Positions 33,924 through 42,207 of a DNA stretch of 64,000 bases are shown here, piece by piece (position 1 is the stretch's first letter; each line of letters begins with the position of its first letter). This DNA comes from Lacticaseibacillus parakribbianus (GTDB lineage: Bacteria > Bacillota > Bacilli > Lactobacillales > Lactobacillaceae), in NCBI RefSeq assembly GCF_025490915.1, contig NZ_JANQBA010000008.1:1-64000 (forward strand). Direction: 5' to 3'. Both the position numbers and the translations under genes were made by a program. The notes beneath the pieces are model-generated. The model did no database searches, was not told the origin of the DNA, and saw only the letters and a list, made by a program, of their open reading frames with translations.

Positions 33924-34447
33924 CGGCGCGACAGCTGCCGGCGGTCACGCTGCGGCCGATTGCGCCGACCGATGCCGCGGCCTTTTTGGCTTACGCCGGC
34001 GACCCGGCGGTAAGCGTTCCGGCCGGTCTGCTACCGGTTTCGGACCTGGCCGCGGCCCAGGCCCGGCTGGCTCACGCCCCGGAGGTACTGGCGGTGGTGC
34101 ATGACGGCCAGGTGGTCGGCCAAGTCGGCGTTTACGCCCGGGCGGCGACCGGGCCGGACGCCCCGGACCGCGAGCTGGGTTACGCCTTGGCCCGTGCTTA
34201 CTGGGGGCAGGGGTTGATGACCGCCGCCTTGACTCAGGTGCTGGCCCAGCTGCGCCGCAGCGGCACCGGGCAGGTCTACGCCTTCGTCGCGGTCAGCAAC
34301 CAGCGTTCCGCCGGCCTGCTGCGGCGGCTGGGTTTCACCTGTCAGGACCGGCTGCCGGCCCAGCCGGACGCGCTTTTGGGGCGGCCGGAGGCGGAGGATG
34401 TGTTCGTCTTGAATTTGAAAAATGAAAACGAAAATGCCGTAATGTGA
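33920..34447 (+). CDS. GNAT acetyltransferase (RimJ/RimL-like)
   Basis: A 175-residue acetyl-CoA dependent N-acetyltransferase. Strand LRPIAPTDAAAFL at the start, ELGYALARAYWGQGLMTAALTQVL as the acetyl-CoA loop and FVAVSNQRSAGLLRRLGF as the C-terminal motif are typical for ribosomal-protein or drug acetylases. The ATG at 33920 overlaps the upstream stop. The last residues (KNENENAVM) come from a local drop in G+C just before an AT-rich intergenic stretch. Confidence 0.85.
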   Translation: MTARQLPAVTLRPIAPTDAAAFLAYAGDPAVSVPAGLLPVSDLAAAQARLAHAPEVLAVVHDGQVVGQVGVYARAATGPDAPDRELGYALARAYWGQGLMTAALTQVLAQLRRSGTGQVYAFVAVSNQRSAGLLRRLGFTCQDRLPAQPDALLGRPEAEDVFVLNLKNENENAVM

Positions 34448-34544
34448 TGTAAAATATTTTTTTCTTTTCATTTTTAAAAGATTACTCGTGGCATGGCCGA
34501 GTTAATGCTATAATGAAACCAACATTATATGTGGAGGTTTCACA

Positions 34545-35093
34545 ATGAGCTCGCAGACAGAGTATGATCAGGTGTACGCCAAGCGGCTTGCCGCCATCGA
34601 AAAGGATCCCCAGTTCACGATCTTGTCCAGCATGAACCGGCCGCAAGCCGACGGGGAGACGAAGGCCACCCAGTACATCGTCTACACCGATTACAAACTC
34701 GAGGACAAAAAGCGCAACAGCTTCACCGTCAGCGTGTACACCCCGTTCGAAAACGTCGACAAGTACGGCCACTCCAAGGCCGACTTCCAGTCCCAGCTGC
34801 TGTTCGACCTGAACCGCTGGCAGGCCACGATGCACATCACCGTGCTTGAGACCCTGGGTTCCGAAAGCCGCCTGGCCTTTTACGACTTCCAGAACATGGG
34901 TCTGGCGACGCTTGCCCTCAAGGCGTTCATCAACCTGGCCAAAAAGGCGGGCGTCAAGACCATCGACGGCAACCTGAGCTCCTTTGACCGCGACAACTTC
35001 GCCAAGCTGACGCACCTGTTCGAGAAGTTCGGCTTCGCGGTGACTGTGATGGACGCCGAACAAGGCATCGGCAAGATCACCCTGAGCGTCTGA
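34545..35093 (+). CDS. Putative GNAT-like protein of unknown function
   Basis: A 182-residue protein. Its C-terminal half (MGLATLALKAFINLAKKAGVKTIDGNLSSFDRDNFAKLTHLFEKFGFAV) resembles the acetyl-CoA-binding half of GNAT enzymes. The N-terminal half is not recognisable. A TGCTATAAT box (34506-34514) and GTGGAGGTTTCACA before ATG indicate its own transcription. It has a charged, soluble composition and no signal peptide. Function not known. Confidence 0.65.
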   Translation: MSSQTEYDQVYAKRLAAIEKDPQFTILSSMNRPQADGETKATQYIVYTDYKLEDKKRNSFTVSVYTPFENVDKYGHSKADFQSQLLFDLNRWQATMHITVLETLGSESRLAFYDFQNMGLATLALKAFINLAKKAGVKTIDGNLSSFDRDNFAKLTHLFEKFGFAVTVMDAEQGIGKITLSV

Positions 35094-35127
35094 TCGCGCG
35101 AGACAGACGGGTGACAAGGATTTGTGC

Positions 35128-35155
35128 TTGACTTTCCGGCGAAATCCTGTATGCT
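35128..35155 (+). promoter_or_regulatory. Promoter of rpmG
   Basis: TTGACT (35128-35133), 16-bp spacer, TATGCT (35150-35155). Confidence 0.6.
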
Positions 35156-35195
35156 AGTAAAGTTAGTAATTCTTGAAAGGGGAGGTGAAAGTAAG

Positions 35196-35348
35196 ATGCG
35201 TGATAACATTCTTCTTGCTTGCGCCGAAACCGGCGAACGAATCTATCTGACTTCTAAGAACAAGCGTAACACGCCTGATCGTCTTTCTTTGAAGAAGTAC
35301 TCTCCAAAGTTGCGTAAGCGTGTGACCTTCACCGAAGTTAAGAAGTAG
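35196..35348 (+). CDS. rpmG: 50S ribosomal protein L33, zinc-free form
   Basis: A 50-residue ribosomal protein, [22 protein letters not shown] onward, ending in [11 protein letters not shown]. It has one cysteine (C9) and lacks the CxxC pairs of zinc-binding L33, so it is the C-minus paralogue. Codon use is biased to A/T-richer codons than the neighbours, as usual for highly expressed ribosomal genes. AAAGGGGAGGTGAAAGTAAG precedes ATG. A strong terminator follows. Confidence 0.96.
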   Translation: MRDNILLACAETGERIYLTSKNKRNTPDRLSLKKYSPKLRKRVTFTEVKK

Positions 35349-35379
35349 TTCGTCGCTTACGGCCGTAGCGACTAACCGA

Positions 35380-35417
35380 CAGGGCACCGCAGACATTGTC
35401 TGCGGTGCCCTGTTTGC
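35380..35417 (+). terminator. Terminator after rpmG
   Basis: A 15-bp stem (ACAGGGCACCGCAGA with TCTGCGGTGCCCTGT), then TTT. Confidence 0.85.
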
Positions 35418-35529
35418 GTCCCAGAGCGGAGCGGGGCGCTGTGGACGGGTTTTCTTGGCCGAATCTGCGGGCGATTTGCTGCGCCGATTCAGCGCTCAAA
35501 AGTTCTGAAAACTTTTTTTGCTGGAACGC

Positions 35530-35560
35530 TTGACCTGAAACGCGTTTCACAGAATACACT
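35530..35560 (+). promoter_or_regulatory. Promoter with LacI-like operator
   Basis: TTGACC (35530-35535) and AATACA (35553-35558, 17-bp spacer) enclose the perfect palindrome TGAAACGCGTTTCA (35536-35549). The layout matches the promoter at 13115-13145. The LacI regulator encoded at 36163 is the likely ligand-controlled repressor. Confidence 0.65.
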
Positions 35561-35630
35561 GATTTTGCAGGTGAGGGGCGCGCCGACCTGCAGTTGGAAA
35601 CACTGCTCAGTCCATTATGGAGGGATTATT

Positions 35631-36068
35631 ATGTTCACATTGTTTGCTAAGAAGCACGCGGTTGTTGACCTGCCCTTGGATAATGCCGTCGAGCTTGACG
35701 CCCTGAACGCTGTCGCGGCGGTTGTCGCCGACCGGCTGAACCTGGATCGCCAGGCGGTCAAGTCGAGCCTCATCGCCAGCGAGGTGGCCGGCTCGCAGAT
35801 TGTGGCCGACCGCGTGGTGGTCATGCACGCGACCTCCGATCAGCTGACCCGGCCGCAGTCACTTTTGATCACCTTCCGGGAGGCGGTGCAGTGGAGTGAG
35901 GCCAGCACGCCGGTCGACTACGCACTGGTTTTGGTCATCCCCGACGGCAGCGACTACGAGACCGTGGCTGCCCCGGCGGTCGCCAAGCTGGTCGCTCAAA
36001 AAGGCACGCTTGGCACGCTGAAATCCAACGCTTCGGCTTTGAACCGCCTGAACGCCACGCTGCTTTAA
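35631..36068 (+). CDS. PTS EIIA-like protein (fructose/mannitol type)
   Basis: A 145-residue single-domain protein resembling the EIIA-Fru/Mtl fold. VVVMHATSDQLTRPQSLLITFREAVQW aligns with the phosphohistidine region, where His in VMHATS would be the phosphorylation site. No EIIB or EIIC gene is near, so it may be regulatory or serve a distant permease. The ATG at 35631 follows GGAGGGATTATT. The LacI gene downstream and the operator upstream suggest one regulatory unit. Confidence 0.72.
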   Translation: MFTLFAKKHAVVDLPLDNAVELDALNAVAAVVADRLNLDRQAVKSSLIASEVAGSQIVADRVVVMHATSDQLTRPQSLLITFREAVQWSEASTPVDYALVLVIPDGSDYETVAAPAVAKLVAQKGTLGTLKSNASALNRLNATLL

Positions 36069-36162
36069 CTCTCCCTGGCCGCAGTTTTTGCTCACTCGCC
36101 TTCTGAGCAGAAGCCCGGCCGTTTTGGTACACTGAAGAAGGTAACAGCCGGGAGGAGAAGTC

Positions 36163-37095
36163 ATGGCAACAATTCGTGATGTGGCAAGAAAAAGCGGCTA
36201 CTCGGTGGCAACGGTGTCGCGGGTGCTCAACCACAAGCCTTACGTCAAGCCGGCGGTGAAGGCGGCGATCGAGGCGGTGATCAAGGAGCTCGATTACGTC
36301 CCTAACGACGTCGCGCGGGACCTCAGCCGCGGCAGCACCCGGACCATCGGCGTGGTGTTGCCGCGATTTTCGCATCCGTATTTCACCGACTTGACGGTCG
36401 GCATCATGGATGCGGCCTTTGCCAACGGCTACAACGTGGTGCTCCTGCCGTCGCACTACGACGCGCAAGTCGAACAAGACGCGTTGGAGCAGCTGCGGCG
36501 CAAGGCCTACGACGGGCTGATCTTCACGTCGCATCAGCTGAGCCTGGCCGCGATGGTGCCGTACCTCGCGTTCGGGCCGGTCGTGGTCTGCCAAGACCCG
36601 GGACAGGTGGCCCTGCCGGCCGCCTACACCGACCGCGGCCGCAGCTACGACGATGCGCTGCACTGGATTCGGCGCCGCGGTTTTCACCGCGTCGGGGTGA
36701 TGCTGCCGCGCGGCACCGCGGTCAGCGCGACGGCCCAAGCGATCGTCGCCGCCTACACCCGCGTGTTCGGCGCGGCCCCGGACCCGGCGCTGTGCTGGGT
36801 GGATTCGATGACCTACGCGGATGGGGTGGCCGCCGGGGCCTTTTTCGCGCAGGCCAAGGCCGACTTCGTGTTCGCCAACGGCGACGACATCGCCGCCGGG
36901 GTGCGGCAACACTACCTGGATCACAACCTGCCGGTGCCGGGGCTGATGGGCCAGGAGAATCAACTTTCGGGCCAGCTTTTGGGGCTGCCGTCAATCGACC
37001 ACCACTTCAAGCGCGTCGGCCGCGCGGCGCTTGAGCTGGCGATTGGCAAGCGCGATCAGTCGGTGGTGGTGCCGGCCGACTTCATCGTGCGGTGA
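36163..37095 (+). CDS. LacI family transcriptional regulator
   Basis: A 310-residue regulator: helix-turn-helix [23 protein letters not shown] (1-23), hinge near 50-60, then a sugar-binding domain starting TIGVVLPRFSHPYF. The ligand is unknown. Its neighbour upstream is the EIIA-like gene with a TGAAACGCGTTTCA operator. A near-identical palindrome sits before the Cof-type phosphatase at 13184, so a small regulon is plausible. GGGAGGAGAAGTC precedes ATG. Confidence 0.9.
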   Translation: MATIRDVARKSGYSVATVSRVLNHKPYVKPAVKAAIEAVIKELDYVPNDVARDLSRGSTRTIGVVLPRFSHPYFTDLTVGIMDAAFANGYNVVLLPSHYDAQVEQDALEQLRRKAYDGLIFTSHQLSLAAMVPYLAFGPVVVCQDPGQVALPAAYTDRGRSYDDALHWIRRRGFHRVGVMLPRGTAVSATAQAIVAAYTRVFGAAPDPALCWVDSMTYADGVAAGAFFAQAKADFVFANGDDIAAGVRQHYLDHNLPVPGLMGQENQLSGQLLGLPSIDHHFKRVGRAALELAIGKRDQSVVVPADFIVR

Positions 37096-37121
37096 GCCTG
37101 ACAAAAGGGCGAGCTTGAAAG

Positions 37122-37560
37122 TTGACGGCCGAATTGGCAGGGCTTACACTACTATCAGATGATTATCTTAGGACGGGGCGGCGGCTTTGATCACAGCCGC
37201 AGCGCGACCACCGTCTATGGGGAACGGTCCGGGACATAAGCATTCCCAGTACCCCACTCATGCCATGCCAAACCAGGCAACAACGCCGACGTTTTCGTGC
37301 AACGGTCCCCTCCGATTGGGACCGACCACCAGGGTGTGGACCACCATCTTCCTGCCGCATAGTCCGGTGCCTACTCGCTTGCGAGGTAGCTGCGGTACCG
37401 ACTGACAGGGAGCTTGCCGCTAAGTGGCCGAGGAATCGGTCGCTGCGGTGCGAGAACCGCCAACTCAGGCAACCAACCAGTTCAAGGCCAGGGCCAGCGC
37501 GTGTTTTGCCTCGCGCTGGCTTCGGCGCGGCCGCCGCAGGTTCAGCCTGCGGCGGCTTTT
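37122..37560 (+). ncRNA. Structured RNA 1 (unassigned family, paralogue of RNA 2)
   Basis: Promoter TTGACG (37122-37127), 17 bp, TACACT (37145-37150). The transcript of about 404 nt (37156-37560) ends in a perfect 11-bp terminator (37530-37560). Blocks shared with 62398-62794 are ATGATTAT (37159), ACGGGG-GGC-GC (37173), CACAGCCGC (37192), CCCCACTCATGCC (37252), GTTTTCGTGCAAC (37291), AAGGCC (37484) and TTCGGCGCGG (37521). Stems differ in sequence but keep pairing, for example GCCAGCGCG/CGCGCTGGC (37493-37520). There is no protein gene in 37096-37633. It is not RNase P, tmRNA, 6S or a T-box by their hallmark sequences. Confidence 0.75.
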
Positions 37561-37633
37561 CGTCTGGACGGCAGAATTTTCGTCTGGACGCCAAAAGACG
37601 CCTTGGGTGCCAAACCCAGGGCGTCTTTGGCGA

Positions 37634-40420
37634 TTAGTCTGATTGGGCCGCGGCTTGGCGCTGGCGCCGCCGCACCCAGGCCTTGCGGGCCTCCTCGAGG
37701 CCGAACAGCGGGAAGGGAATCACGCACAGAAAGGCCCAGTCGGCAAGACCCAGGGGCGTGGTGTTGAAGAGCCCTTGCAGCCCCGGGGTGACGGTCAACA
37801 CGAAGAACAAGGCGATTTCAAACGCGATGCCGTACCAGATCCGGCGGTTGGCGAACAGCCCGGAGCGAATGACCGAGGCCTGCTTGGTGCGGCAGTTCAA
37901 GGCGTTGGCGATCTGCGAGAAGACGATGGCGCCGAGCACCATGGTCGTGGCTTTGGCGTAGGTCACGCCGCCGGCCGCCAGCGCCGTTTGCGGCCAGCCG
38001 TTTTGCAGGTTGACGAAGAAGTAGGCGAAGGTCGAAATGGCGCTGGCCAAAAGCCCGTACCAGGCGAAGGCGGTCCACATCACGCGGCGACTCAGCAGGT
38101 GAGCGGAGCGCTTGCGCGGCGGCTGGTGCATGATGCCGGGCTCCGCCTTTTCGGCACCCAGCCCAAGCGCCGGCAGCATGTCGGTGCCCAGATCGACGGT
38201 CAGAATCTGCATCACGGTCATCGGTAGCGGAATCAGCCCCCGCGAGAACAGGAACAAGACGCTTGGAATGGCCTCCGGCACGTTGCTGGTCAGGATGTAG
38301 GTCAAGAACTTCTGCAGGTTGGCGTAAACGGTGCGGCCCTCCTCAATCGCCGCGACGATCGAGGCGAAGTTGTCGTCGGTCAAGATCATGTCGGCGGCGT
38401 CCTTGGCGACGTCGGTGCCGGTCACACCCATCGCCACGCCGATGTCGGCCTTCTTGAGCGCCGGGGCGTCGTTGACGCCGTCGCCGGTCGAGGCGACGAT
38501 TTCGCCATTTTGCTGCAGGGTCGAGACGATTTTGTACTTCTGCTCCGGCGCGACCCGGGCGAAAATGATCTCCCCCTTCAAGGCGTCTTGCAGCGCGGAT
38601 TCGCTCATCGCGTCCAGCTCGGTGCCGGTGACCACCCTGGCGTTTTGGCTGGTCAGGCCGATTTTGACGGCGATCGACTTAGCGGTCAAAGTCGAGTCGC
38701 CGGTCACCATGATGATCTTGATGTTGGCGGCGTGGCACTTGGCCACGGCGTCGTAGATTTCCGGCCGCGGCGGGTCGGCCATCACGGTCAAGCCGACGAA
38801 GACCAAGCCGCTTTCGGCGGTCTGGATGGTCAAGGCGGCCAGTTGCGCCGGCTCGTCGGCCTCGCGCGGCAGGGTGCGGTAGGCGGCGGCCAGGCTACGC
38901 AGCCCAAGCGCCGCGTACTTCTCGTTGGCGGCGTTAATCGCGCGGCGGTCATCTGCCGTCAACGCCCGCACGGTGCCGGCCACCTGGATGCGGTCACACT
39001 GCGGCAGCAGGTCCGACAGCGAGCCCTTCACGCAGGCCACCAAGTCGCCGCTTTGTGGCGCGTGAACGGTACACATGCGCTTGCGTTCGGAATCGAAGGG
39101 AAACTCCTTGACCCGTGGGGCGGCCTTGGCCGCAAGCGCCGGGTCGAAGCCGGCCTTTTGGGCCAAAATCACCAGCGCCGCCTCGGTCGGGGTGCCCAAA
39201 ATCTTGGGCTTGCCGCCGTCTTGCGCCGGGGTCACCGTGGTGTCGTTGTTCATCGCGACCACCTGGACCACGCGCTTGAGGTCGGGATCGGCGTCAAAGG
39301 CGATGGGCTTGCCGGCGGCCAGGACGCGGCCGTTGTTGACGTAGCCCTGACCGGTCACCTTGAAGGTCTGGTTGCGGGTCCAGACGTAATTGACCGTCAT
39401 CTGGTTTTGCGTCAGGGTGCCGGTTTTGTCCGAGCAGATCACCGTGGTTTCACCCAGCGTCTCCACCGAGTTGAGGTCCTTGACCAGCGCGTGTTTCTTG
39501 GCCATGCGCTGGACGCCTTGCGCCAGGCTGAGGGTGACCGTCGGCAGCAGCCCCTCGGGAATGAAGGCGACAATCATGCCCAAGGCGAAGATGAACGCCT
39601 TGGCGGCCGGGTACTTGACAAAGAAAATCGCCGCCAGGAAAAAGGCGATGCCGATGCCGATGGCGATCAAAGAAATCTGCTTGGTCAGGCGGTTGAGCTC
39701 GCGGGTCAGGGGGCTTTGGACCTTGGTCTGATTTTGCGTCAGCGCCGCAATCTTGCCGAACTCGGTGTGCATGCCGGTGGCGTAAGCGACCGCGGTGCCG
39801 GTGCCGGCGCCGACGGTGGTGCCAGCGTACACCAGGTTGGACTCCGCGAACTCGCCGCTGCCGGGTTCGTAGCGAACGAACTTAGACTCCGGCACCGACT
39901 CACCGGTCAACGCGCTTTGGTCGACCTGAAGCGAGGACGCTTCAAGCAGCCTGGCGTCGACCGGGACGGCGTTGCCGGCTTGCAGCGCAAAGACGTCGCC
40001 TGGCACCAAAAGCGTCGCGTCGAGCTGCTGAAGCTTGCCGTTGCGGTAGACCTGAACATAGGTCGGCAGCATCGCCATCAGCGAGTCGGTCGCCTTTTTG
40101 GCCGCGCGTTCCTGCCAGTAGCTGAACAAGCCGTTGATCACATTGACCAGCCAGATGGCGATGCCTAGCTCGACGGTCCCCGACAGCATCGCGATGATGC
40201 CGGAGACCCACAGCAGGATGGCCATCAAGCTGGCGAAGTTCTTCAAAAAAACGCGCCACTGCGGCTGGCTTTGGCCCTTTTGAATCGTGTTGTGGCCAAA
40301 GCGGGCCAGCCGCGTCTGCGCCGCCTGATCGCTCAGCCCGGTCGCCTGGGTGTCCAGGTTGTGCAGCACCGTGGCGGCATCCGCCTTGGCGAATTGCGTT
40401 CGCTTGTCTGTTTCGTCCAT
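37634..40420 (-). CDS. Cation-transporting P-type ATPase (P2 type)
   Basis: A 928-residue ion pump. The phosphorylation motif is SDKTGTLTQNQM, the TGES actuator motif is in ALTGESVPES, and GDGVNDAPALKKADIG is the hinge. Helix M4 reads PEGLLPT, as in Na+/K+- and H+/K+-ATPase-like (P2C) pumps rather than PEGLP of calcium pumps. About ten membrane segments are visible, six of them after the catalytic domain. Sodium or another monovalent cation is the likely substrate, by family analogy only. ATG follows GAAAGGAAAGTGTGACGA. Confidence 0.9.
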   Translation of the reverse strand: MDETDKRTQFAKADAATVLHNLDTQATGLSDQAAQTRLARFGHNTIQKGQSQPQWRVFLKNFASLMAILLWVSGIIAMLSGTVELGIAIWLVNVINGLFSYWQERAAKKATDSLMAMLPTYVQVYRNGKLQQLDATLLVPGDVFALQAGNAVPVDARLLEASSLQVDQSALTGESVPESKFVRYEPGSGEFAESNLVYAGTTVGAGTGTAVAYATGMHTEFGKIAALTQNQTKVQSPLTRELNRLTKQISLIAIGIGIAFFLAAIFFVKYPAAKAFIFALGMIVAFIPEGLLPTVTLSLAQGVQRMAKKHALVKDLNSVETLGETTVICSDKTGTLTQNQMTVNYVWTRNQTFKVTGQGYVNNGRVLAAGKPIAFDADPDLKRVVQVVAMNNDTTVTPAQDGGKPKILGTPTEAALVILAQKAGFDPALAAKAAPRVKEFPFDSERKRMCTVHAPQSGDLVACVKGSLSDLLPQCDRIQVAGTVRALTADDRRAINAANEKYAALGLRSLAAAYRTLPREADEPAQLAALTIQTAESGLVFVGLTVMADPPRPEIYDAVAKCHAANIKIIMVTGDSTLTAKSIAVKIGLTSQNARVVTGTELDAMSESALQDALKGEIIFARVAPEQKYKIVSTLQQNGEIVASTGDGVNDAPALKKADIGVAMGVTGTDVAKDAADMILTDDNFASIVAAIEEGRTVYANLQKFLTYILTSNVPEAIPSVLFLFSRGLIPLPMTVMQILTVDLGTDMLPALGLGAEKAEPGIMHQPPRKRSAHLLSRRVMWTAFAWYGLLASAISTFAYFFVNLQNGWPQTALAAGGVTYAKATTMVLGAIVFSQIANALNCRTKQASVIRSGLFANRRIWYGIAFEIALFFVLTVTPGLQGLFNTTPLGLADWAFLCVIPFPLFGLEEARKAWVRRRQRQAAAQSD

Positions 40421-40720
40421 TCGTCACACTTTCCTTTCGAGACGCCCCACTGGGTCGCGGCTGTGCGTGTCGCACAGTTGTCTGTTTACCCGTATTCTAA
40501 CGCATTGGGGTATCGGCAGCACAATCTTTAGGATAATTTCGCGCGGTTGTCGCCGATTTTGGGCGCGGTGACGCGCGCGGTGGCCGGTGAAAAGAAGTCG
40601 AATCATGTTATAAATTTAGAGAATAAAAAATCACAAGCTAAATTCTCGTGTTTTATATGTTCTGCCGTTATTCTTGAGGCATGGCCTGTCGGGTCGCCGA
40701 TGGGCATTGGAGGTGAAAGC
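40421..40720. other. Intergenic region with AT-rich patch
   Basis: It separates the divergent P-type ATPase and a hypothetical gene. An AT-rich patch (40600-40675) contains a TATAAA box and a GAGAAT/ATTCTC inverted repeat (40619-40660 region). No gene was seen. Confidence 0.5.
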
Positions 40721-41182
40721 ATGACGAATTTATGGGTGGCACACCGCGAGATTCCGGTGACGCTGACGTACCAAGGCCTGGCGTGGCCGACCAGCATTGC
40801 CCCCGGGGTGGTGTTCACCACGGCCGCTCAAGAAGCGCTGGAGGCGCCGCAGCGCATCCTCACGCCTTGGGCCGGCAGCGCGGAGGTGGCCTGGCAAAAG
40901 CTGGCCGCCGGGGCCCGGCTGGTGGACAGCCAGCGCTTTTTGGCCCAGCCGTGCTGGATTTACCCGCACTGGCAGCTGCTGCGGCCGCTCGGGGCCAAGG
41001 TCGGCGGGGTGAAGCCGCGGCTGTTGCCAAGCGGTGCGGTGATCGAGATCCAACAGGCCCGGCGCCTGGACCAGGAGCTGTTTTTGTACGTGATCCGCGC
41101 AGCGGAGCAGGAGCTGACGGTCAAGCTGTTGGTCAGCGAGTTCAACGCCCGGGCCCGGCCGCTGGGGCCGCCCGAACTGTGA
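40721..41182 (+). CDS. Hypothetical protein
   Basis: A 153-residue soluble protein, rich in Trp and Pro in its first half (PWAGSAEVAWQKL, QPCWIYPHWQLLRPLG). No known domain was recognised. TTGGAGGTGAAAGC before ATG and a strong terminator after it argue that it is a real gene. It precedes the cdaA operon on the same strand but is separated from it by a terminator and a new promoter. Confidence 0.65.
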   Translation: MTNLWVAHREIPVTLTYQGLAWPTSIAPGVVFTTAAQEALEAPQRILTPWAGSAEVAWQKLAAGARLVDSQRFLAQPCWIYPHWQLLRPLGAKVGGVKPRLLPSGAVIEIQQARRLDQELFLYVIRAAEQELTVKLLVSEFNARARPLGPPEL

Positions 41183-41205
41183 GCGACCAGATGAAGCGAA
41201 AGACG

Positions 41206-41242
41206 CGGCGCCACCTTCCCGTGCGGGAGGCGGCGCCGTTTT
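41206..41242 (+). terminator. Terminator before cdaA
   Basis: CGGCGCC/GGCGCCG outer stem with an inner TCCCG/CGGGA stem, then TTTT. Confidence 0.75.
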
Positions 41243-41361
41243 GGCGTGGCGTCAGATTAATCCGTCGCGCCTCAATTCCGCTGGGTCGGCGTGGTATAAT
41301 AATTAGTAACACGAGTTTGGCTGCCGCATCTGCGGCAGGCATTGGAATTGGAGGTAAGGCT

Positions 41362-42207
41362 ATGCAGGATTTTTGGACCAATCTACTTCATTGGTCGACG
41401 CTCGCCAACCTGCTTGACGTTCTGGTCGTCTGGTACGTGGTCTACCGGCTGATCGTGCTGATTCGCGGGACCAAGGCTGTTCAGCTGCTCAAGGGGGTCT
41501 TTGTGATCGCCGTCATCAAGCTGGTGGCCGTGATCTTGCACCTGCAGACGGTCGGCTACATCATCGACCTGATCATCACGTGGTCGGTGCCGGCGTTGGT
41601 GATCATTTTTCAGCCCGAGATTCGGCGTGGCCTGGAACACCTGGGACGCGGCTCGGTGCTGCCGTGGACCCGCAACGACCAGCACGACGTTGAGACGCGC
41701 ATGGTCAAGGAGCTGGACAAGGCGATTCAGTACATGAGCAAGCGCCGCATCGGGGCGTTGATCTCGATTCAGCAAAACACCGGGCTTGAGGACTATATCG
41801 AAACCGGGATTCCGCTGGACGCGGATGTGTCCGGGGAGCTGTTGATCAACATTTTCATTCCCAACACCCCGCTGCACGACGGCGCGGTGATCATCCGCGA
41901 CAACCGCATCGCGGTGGCGGCGGCCTACCTGCCGTTGTCCGAAAGCAACCTGATTCCCAAGGAGCTTGGGACCCGGCACCGCGCGGCGGTCGGCATCTCC
42001 GAGGTGACCGACGCGTTGACCATCGTGGTGTCCGAGGAAACCGGCGGCGTGACGGTGACCAACAACAACCACCTGATTCGCGACCTCACCCGCGAGGACT
42101 ACCTCAAGCTTTTGACGGCGCAGCTGGTGCCGGCACCTGAGGCCAAGGTCAACCCGCTCAACAGCTTCTGGACCGGCCTGACGCGCAAAAAGGGGGGCAA
42201 GCGATGA
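41362..42207 (+). CDS. cdaA: Diadenylate cyclase CdaA
   Basis: A 281-residue membrane-bound enzyme that makes cyclic di-AMP from two ATP. Three N-terminal helices (about 10-90) precede the DAC domain with its two active-site motifs, LHDGAVII and GTRHRAAVG. c-di-AMP controls potassium and osmolyte balance and cell wall homeostasis. The ATG at 41362 follows GGAGGTAAGGCT; an extended -10 TGGTATAAT (41292-41300) lies upstream. It overlaps cdaR by ATGA and is followed by glmM, the conserved Firmicutes order in which CdaR and GlmM modulate CdaA. Confidence 0.95.
   Translation: MQDFWTNLLHWSTLANLLDVLVVWYVVYRLIVLIRGTKAVQLLKGVFVIAVIKLVAVILHLQTVGYIIDLIITWSVPALVIIFQPEIRRGLEHLGRGSVLPWTRNDQHDVETRMVKELDKAIQYMSKRRIGALISIQQNTGLEDYIETGIPLDADVSGELLINIFIPNTPLHDGAVIIRDNRIAVAAAYLPLSESNLIPKELGTRHRAAVGISEVTDALTIVVSEETGGVTVTNNNHLIRDLTREDYLKLLTAQLVPAPEAKVNPLNSFWTGLTRKKGGKR

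Noticed and set aside
35536..35549. Catabolite-responsive element (cre)
   Set aside because: The palindrome centre reads GC at the two positions where cre needs CG; a LacI-type operator fits better.
37156..37560. RNase P RNA, tmRNA, 6S or T-box identity for RNA 1 and RNA 2
   Set aside because: The universal segments of these families (for example GAGGAAAGTCC, the tmRNA tag frame, TGGNACCGCG) are absent.
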